DNA of 64,000 nucleotides from JACVRW01 sp963764665 (GTDB taxonomy: Bacteria; Actinomycetota; Thermoleophilia; Solirubrobacterales; Thermoleophilaceae). Within the stretch, counting starts at the first letter, position 1; every line of letters begins with the position of its first letter. Of this stretch, positions 59,915 through 64,000 are shown one piece after another. The stretch lies in assembly GCA_963764665.1 (NCBI GenBank), contig CAVXTL010000008.1:1-64000 (forward strand), given 5' to 3'. A program made the translations under genes and the position numbers. The notes below the pieces were generated by a model. It searched no databases and was not told where the DNA came from. It saw only the letters and a program-made list of their open reading frames with translations.

Positions 59915-60040
59915 TTCCCCTGCACAACAGGGGAAACGGGGGAACCATGGCCCCCGAAAGGGCCGGGGGCGAATCGCCGTCTCGGGTACGGCGTAGCGGC
60001 AAGTGGCCGCGAGCCCGTCAGCTAACCCCGTAAGCGCGAC
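59915..60040 (+). ncRNA. c-di-AMP riboswitch (ydaO/yuaA type)
   Basis: Conserved ydaO segments occur in order: CGCTGAATTCCCC, GGGGGAACC, GGGGGCGAATCGCC, and CCCGTCAGCTAACCCCGTAAGCG near 60012-60034. GCGCT (59917-59921) and AGCGC (60033-60037) can form P1. GATACAGT just upstream is a -10-like element. The RNA directly precedes an M23-type cell wall hydrolase, a known target class of this riboswitch in actinobacteria. c-di-AMP binding usually turns expression off. Confidence 0.88.
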
Positions 60041-60055
60041 ACCGAGCGAACGAAG

Positions 60056-61228
60056 ATGAGAAAGAGCTTCTGGGTTCCAATAACCCTGGCCCTCGCGGCC
60101 TATCTCGTGCTCCCGCTGCCGGGCGCCACCGCGCCCCTGTCGAAGCGCATCGACGAGAAGCGCGCCCAGCTCGACCAGACCGAGCACAAGGAGGGCGTGC
60201 TCACCACCACCATCCAGAGCTACTCGAACCGCATCGAGGGCCTGAAGGGTGAGATCTCGGCCACCGAGAACCGCCTCGGCCGGGTGCAGCAGAGCCTCGA
60301 CCACCAGAAGAACGAGCTGCTCGAGGTGCGCGACCGCCTCGAGGCCGCGCGCGACCGCCTCGAGCGCCTGCGCAGCGAGCTGGTCACGGCCCGCAGGGTG
60401 CTGGCGGCCCGCCTCGTGGAGATCTACAAGGCGGACGCCCCCGACGCCCTCACGGTGATCCTCGAGGCCGACGGGTTCGGCGACCTGCTCGAGCGCGCCG
60501 AGTTCCTGGACCGCATCTCGGATCAGGACCGCGAGATCACCGACGAGGTGAGGGGACTGCGCGACCACGCCGAGAAGCAGGCGGACCAGCTGGCGAGCCT
60601 CGAGCGCCGCGAGCAGCTCGCCGCCGAGCGCATCCTTCGCGAGCGCGACCAGATCGCGTCGGTGCAGGAGCAGCTCGTGTCGTCGCGGAGCCAGCTCGCC
60701 TCCGCCCGCACCGACCGCCGCGGCGCGCTCGCCCAGGTCCGGGACAGCAAGCACGAGCTCGAGGGAGACCTGGCCGCGCTCGAGGCCGAGCAGGCGCGAG
60801 TGGCATCGGCACTCCAGGGCGCAGGCGGCGGCAACACCTTCGCGGGGCCCATCAAGCAGGGCAGCGGCCAGCTGGTCTGGCCGGTGAACGGTCCCGTGGT
60901 CTCACCGTTCGGGATGCGCTGGGGCCGCCTCCATGCGGGCCTGGACATCGCGGTGCCGAGCGGCACGGCGATCCGGGCGGCCGACTCGGGCCGCGTGGTG
61001 CTGATGGGCTGGGTCGGCGGCTACGGGAACTACACCTGCATTCAGCACACCTCCTCGCTGTCCACCTGTTACGCGCACCAGTCGAGCTTCGGAACCTCCA
61101 ACGGCGCGGCCGTCAGTCAGGGCCAGGTGATCGGCTCGGTGGGCTGCACCGGACACTGCTTCGGGGACCACCTCCACTTCGAGACCCGTGTGAACGGGTC
61201 GCCGGTGGACCCCATGGGCTACCTGTAG
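60056..61228 (+). CDS. Secreted M23-family peptidoglycan endopeptidase with long coiled coil
   Basis: 390 residues. Signal segment (WVPITLALAAYLVLPLPGATA), ~200 residues of coiled coil with CwlO/EnvC-like pattern (LGRVQQSLDHQKNELLEVRD), then the M23 domain (GRLHAGLDIAVPSGTAIRAAD; HLHFETRVNGSPVDP) with the zinc ligands H and D of HxxxD and HxH. In EnvC/NlpD-like proteins the coiled coil links to FtsX; ftsEX is not here. Expression is probably controlled by the c-di-AMP riboswitch just upstream. Confidence 0.93.
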   Translation: MRKSFWVPITLALAAYLVLPLPGATAPLSKRIDEKRAQLDQTEHKEGVLTTTIQSYSNRIEGLKGEISATENRLGRVQQSLDHQKNELLEVRDRLEAARDRLERLRSELVTARRVLAARLVEIYKADAPDALTVILEADGFGDLLERAEFLDRISDQDREITDEVRGLRDHAEKQADQLASLERREQLAAERILRERDQIASVQEQLVSSRSQLASARTDRRGALAQVRDSKHELEGDLAALEAEQARVASALQGAGGGNTFAGPIKQGSGQLVWPVNGPVVSPFGMRWGRLHAGLDIAVPSGTAIRAADSGRVVLMGWVGGYGNYTCIQHTSSLSTCYAHQSSFGTSNGAAVSQGQVIGSVGCTGHCFGDHLHFETRVNGSPVDPMGYL

Positions 61229-61295
61229 CCCGCGCGCCGTCCGGGCGCGGCGCTTCGATGGAGGCATCCGCCGGCTGACCCGCATCCTCCTCGGC

Positions 61296-62438
61296 GTGGT
61301 GCTCGCGCTCGCTCTCGTCACCGCCATCGGGCTGGTCGTCCTCTGGCCGGGCGAGGTCGACGGCAAGCTGGGCGGCAGCCTCGTGAACGACAGCGAGAAG
61401 GCCGAGGTTCAGAGCGTCGAGCAGGTCCCGTGCCCGGGCTTCGGCTCGGAGGACTGCCAGCTCGCCCGGGTCCGGCTCCAGAGCGGCCCCGACTCCGGTC
61501 GCACGGTGCGCGTGGCGCTGAGCAGCGGGCGCCTCGATCCCGATCTCGACCCCGGTGACGACATCCTCGTGACCGAGGCGCCGGCGCCACCCGCGGGCGC
61601 CGCGCCGCCGGTGGCCGGCACCGAGTACACCCTCTACGACTTCCAGCGCGGGTCGCCCATGCTGCTGCTGACCGGCCTGTTCGTGCTCGTGGTGCTCCTG
61701 TTCGCGCGGCTGAAGGGCGCCCTGTCGCTTGTCGGGCTCGCGGTGAGCCTGGCGGTGGTGGTCGTGTTCGTGGTGCCGGCGATCCTGAACGGGGAGGAGC
61801 CGCTGGCGGTGGCGATCGTGGGCTCGCTCGCGATCGCGCTGGTCACGATCCCGCTCGCCCACGGCCTCGCTGCCAAGAGCCTCGCCGCGATCCTCGGCAC
61901 CTGCGCGAGCCTGCTGCTGACCGCGGGGCTCGCCGTGCTCTTCACCGAGCTCACGCACCTCACGGGGTTCTCGAGCGAGGAGGCCACCTACCTCCAGCTC
62001 GGGAGCGGCGACTTCTCGCTCACGGGCCTGTTGCTCGCCGGGATGGTCATCGGGGCGCTGGGGGTGCTCGACGACGTGACGATCACGCAGGCATCCACGG
62101 TGCTGGCCCTGCGCGACGCGAACCCGTCGCTCCGGCTCCGCGAGCTGGTGTCGCGCGCCATGCGCGTGGGGCGCGACCACGTGAGCGCGGCCGTGAACAC
62201 GCTGGTGCTCGCCTACGTGGGGGCGGCTCTGCCCGTGCTCCTGATCTTCGGCGCAGCCGACCTGACCCCCGGCCAGGTGGTGAACCTGGAGCTGGTGGCC
62301 AAGGAGATCGTGAGCACGCTGGTGGGCTCGATAGGCCTGATCGCCGCGGTTCCGATCACCACCGTGCTGGCGGCAGCGCTCGCGCTGGCCGCGCCCCCCG
62401 GACCGGTCGAGGAGGGCGTGCCGCTGCACGCGCATTGA
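61296..62438 (+). CDS. YibE/F-family membrane protein
   Basis: 380 residues. One N-terminal membrane segment, an extracytoplasmic domain of ~110 residues, then about seven helices with the YibE/F signature MVIGALGVLDDVTITQASTV and AMRVGRDHVSAAVNTLVLAY. Function unknown; possibly a transporter. The start is uncertain: a CTG at 61275, ten bases after GGAGG, would give a better signal-like N-terminus (TRILLGVVLALAL) than GTG 61296. Confidence 0.88.
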   Translation: MVLALALVTAIGLVVLWPGEVDGKLGGSLVNDSEKAEVQSVEQVPCPGFGSEDCQLARVRLQSGPDSGRTVRVALSSGRLDPDLDPGDDILVTEAPAPPAGAAPPVAGTEYTLYDFQRGSPMLLLTGLFVLVVLLFARLKGALSLVGLAVSLAVVVVFVVPAILNGEEPLAVAIVGSLAIALVTIPLAHGLAAKSLAAILGTCASLLLTAGLAVLFTELTHLTGFSSEEATYLQLGSGDFSLTGLLLAGMVIGALGVLDDVTITQASTVLALRDANPSLRLRELVSRAMRVGRDHVSAAVNTLVLAYVGAALPVLLIFGAADLTPGQVVNLELVAKEIVSTLVGSIGLIAAVPITTVLAAALALAAPPGPVEEGVPLHAH

Positions 62439-62460
62439 CGGAGCTAGTTGCCGTAGCCCG

Positions 62461-62475
62461 GGCCCTAGAAGGGCC
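62461..62475. terminator. Short bidirectional hairpin between convergent genes
   Basis: GGCCCT (62461-62466) and AGGGCC (62470-62475) pair with an AGA loop. It spans the stop codon of the subtilase gene and follows the YibE/F stop by 22 bases. The next inverted repeats in this gap are weaker. Confidence 0.45.
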
Positions 62476-64000
62476 GGAACCGGCCCAGCCGCTTGATCGA
62501 GCAGTTGGCGTTGCGGTCGCAGACAGCGGTTGCGATCGCGTTCGTCTGGCTGCCCTTGAGGCGCACGAGGTGGTTGATCGGCCGGTTCCGGCGCAGCGCC
62601 ACGTCGAAGCTCTTGCCGCCGTCGCGCGACAAGAGGATCGAGTACCTCACCTTCCCGGCCAGCTCGCGGCCGGCGCGGGTGCGATCGCGTGCGCGCCCGA
62701 CGTGTACCGCGACGCTCGTGCCGTCGCGCCGATGCGCGCTGCCGCGCTTCGGGGGCGCGGTCAGGTCGTAGACGCGGGCCAGGGCCACCGCCGCGCCCCC
62801 GTCCACCACGCCGGCGCCGATGTACTCGTTCCACGACTTACTGCCCACGGTCTGGCGTGCGGTCCGCGTGAGCACGTGGGCCACCTGCTCGGACGCGAGC
62901 CGCGGCTGCACCTGCCAGACCAGCGCGGCCAGCCCGGAGACGATCGGGGCCGCGAAGCTGGTGCCCTCGCCATATCCGAAGCGCACGGCTCCCTGTGAGA
63001 ACAGCCGCGAGCAGGACAGTGGATCGTCCCATTCCTCGGCTCCGCCGGCCGGCAGGATGGAGAACACGCCGAGCTCGCATCCCGAGGAGCCGGCGCCGGG
63101 CGCGGCGATGCTCACGTAGTCGTTGTGGTTCGCGAAGGTCGTGCGCCCGCCGCCCGGCACGGTGGCGCTGACCGACAGGCCCACGCCGCGGCGGCCGCGC
63201 GGGCCGCCGATCGCGGCGGCGGGGAACTCGAGCGGGTTTCCGCTCTGCCCGTTGTTGCCCGACGCGGCCACGGGGAGCACGTCGTTGTAGAAGGCGGTCT
63301 CGAGCGCGCGCGCCTGGCTCAGCGAGAACCCCGGGCCGGCCAGGCTGAGGTTCATCACGTCGGCGCCGCGGGCCACCGCGGCCTCGATCGAGCGCGCCAG
63401 CGCCCGCAGCGTGAGAGCACCGGTCCGCGAGGCGCGGATCACCAGCAGGCGGGTGTTGCCCGCCACGCCCTTGCCGCCGATGCCGTTGCCGTCCACGGCG
63501 GCGATCAGCCCGGCCACGAACGTGCCGTGGCCGGCGTGGTCGGTCACGCCGGCACGTCGCGAGTAGATGTCGTACGTGCGCGCGATCCGGCCCACAAGCT
63601 CCGGGTGGCGCACGTCCACGCCGGTGTCCACCACGGCCACGAGCCGCCGCGAGCCGCCGCCGGCGGCGGCCAGGGCCGCGGCGGCGCCCACCTCGTCGTA
63701 GGCCCACGTGTACTTGATGCCCGAGCCCCCGGGCGTCACGTCGACCGTGTCGAAGGGATCCGCGGCCACGCGCAGCTTGCGGTCCCGCTCCACGTAGGCA
63801 ACCCGCGGGTCTGCCCCGAGGGAGCGCGCCAGAGCACTTCCCGACGGGACGGTGGCGGCGAGCACGCCGCTCAGCCCGAACACCTCCGGTCGCGCCCCGA
63901 GACGGTCGAGCGCGCGGGCGAGCGAGGGCACCGCGGCATGGGTGCGCGCGCCCACGAGCACCCGCACGGGACCCTCGGTCCGGGCGATGGCAGACAGCTC
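62465..64000 (-). CDS. Subtilisin-like (S8) serine protease, N-terminus outside window
   Basis: About 511 codons are visible and the frame stays open to the window edge. Catalytic triad: Asp in VAVVDTGVDVRHPE, His in HAGHGTFVAGLIAA, Ser in GTSFAAPIVSGLAALVW; Asn of the oxyanion hole in VAASGNNGQSG. A propeptide-like region (VAYVERDRKL) precedes the domain. A ~100-residue basic tail follows it. A GTG at 63967 is an internal candidate start, but the upstream in-frame sequence (ELSAIARTEGPV) suggests the real start with the signal peptide is beyond the edge. Confidence 0.9.
   Translation of the reverse strand, partial: ELSAIARTEGPVRVLVGARTHAAVPSLARALDRLGARPEVFGLSGVLAATVPSGSALARSLGADPRVAYVERDRKLRVAADPFDTVDVTPGGSGIKYTWAYDEVGAAAALAAAGGGSRRLVAVVDTGVDVRHPELVGRIARTYDIYSRRAGVTDHAGHGTFVAGLIAAVDGNGIGGKGVAGNTRLLVIRASRTGALTLRALARSIEAAVARGADVMNLSLAGPGFSLSQARALETAFYNDVLPVAASGNNGQSGNPLEFPAAAIGGPRGRRGVGLSVSATVPGGGRTTFANHNDYVSIAAPGAGSSGCELGVFSILPAGGAEEWDDPLSCSRLFSQGAVRFGYGEGTSFAAPIVSGLAALVWQVQPRLASEQVAHVLTRTARQTVGSKSWNEYIGAGVVDGGAAVALARVYDLTAPPKRGSAHRRDGTSVAVHVGRARDRTRAGRELAGKVRYSILLSRDGGKSFDVALRRNRPINHLVRLKGSQTNAIATAVCDRNANCSIKRLGRFRPF

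Noticed and set aside
1..64000. Prophage, integrative element, CRISPR or insertion sequence
   Set aside because: No integrase, transposase, cas gene, spacer array or terminal repeats seen; tRNA-Thr at 13.3 kb has no direct repeat of its 3' end nearby.

Overview
This 64 kb window is high-GC DNA from an actinobacterium. CarD, DisA, an F420-type (LLM) oxidoreductase, many acyl-CoA dehydrogenases, a BTAD/SARP regulator, a PspA/PspAA/PspAB/HtpX set and extensive leaderless-type starts fit class Thermoleophilia (Solirubrobacterales-like). The class is an inference; no rRNA is present to confirm it. Coding density is high. I see no prophage, insertion sequence or CRISPR array, and one tRNA gene.

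Layout. 0-2.5 kb: a secreted penicillin-acylase-type enzyme cut by the window edge, a CDGSH iron-sulfur protein and a DEDDh exonuclease/GIY-YIG fusion. 2.5-12.2 kb: a conserved housekeeping cluster, radA-disA-carD-ispD-PHP phosphatase-ispF-amidase-cysS-rlmB-sigma factor, whose order recalls the radA-to-sigH region of Bacillus. 12.2-18.8 kb: cell envelope and sigma factors: an L,D-transpeptidase, a small membrane protein, tRNA-Thr, a PlsC-GpsA fusion, two ECF sigma factors (one with a zinc anti-sigma partner) and a rhomboid protease. 18.9-30.6 kb: mixed metabolism: a BtuF-like binding protein, pterin dehydratase, a CorC-type transporter, 3-hydroxyacyl-CoA dehydrogenase and thiolase, a PknB-like kinase, an LLM oxidoreductase, GST-like proteins, an acyl-CoA dehydrogenase, a LigD-type polymerase domain and exonuclease III. 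30.6-39.3 kb: a secreted CocE/NonD hydrolase, an MFS exporter/TetR operon and a 1130-residue BTAD regulator. 39.4-46.8 kb: fatty-acid oxidation genes with visible gene decay: a broken class A beta-lactamase-like gene, a frameshifted acyl-CoA dehydrogenase and a thioesterase remnant. 46.8-64 kb: PspA-PspAA, an HD-GYP protein, a LysR/EamA/SDR group, secreted proteins, a two-component system, two related zinc-ribbon proteins, HtpX-PspAB, a c-di-AMP riboswitch driving an M23 hydrolase, a YibE/F protein and a partial subtilase.

How things connect. DisA at 4.1 kb makes c-di-AMP, and a ydaO-type c-di-AMP riboswitch at 59.9 kb sits before a peptidoglycan hydrolase, so both ends of one signalling route lie in the window. 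The thiolase and an acyl-CoA dehydrogenase 21 kb apart carry the same 16-bp TetR-type palindrome and probably form one fatty-acid regulon. About twenty genes have a TANNNT-like hexamer (usually TAGGCT, TAGCCT, TACAGT or TAGAAT) 6-8 bases before the start codon and no Shine-Dalgarno sequence, which points to widespread leaderless mRNAs.

The least expected items are a 40-residue zinc-ribbon gene beside a response-regulator-like protein that ends in the same ribbon, the PlsC-GpsA fusion, a probable ATT start for carD, and a beta-lactamase-like gene containing two diverged 147-bp copies of its active-site segment.
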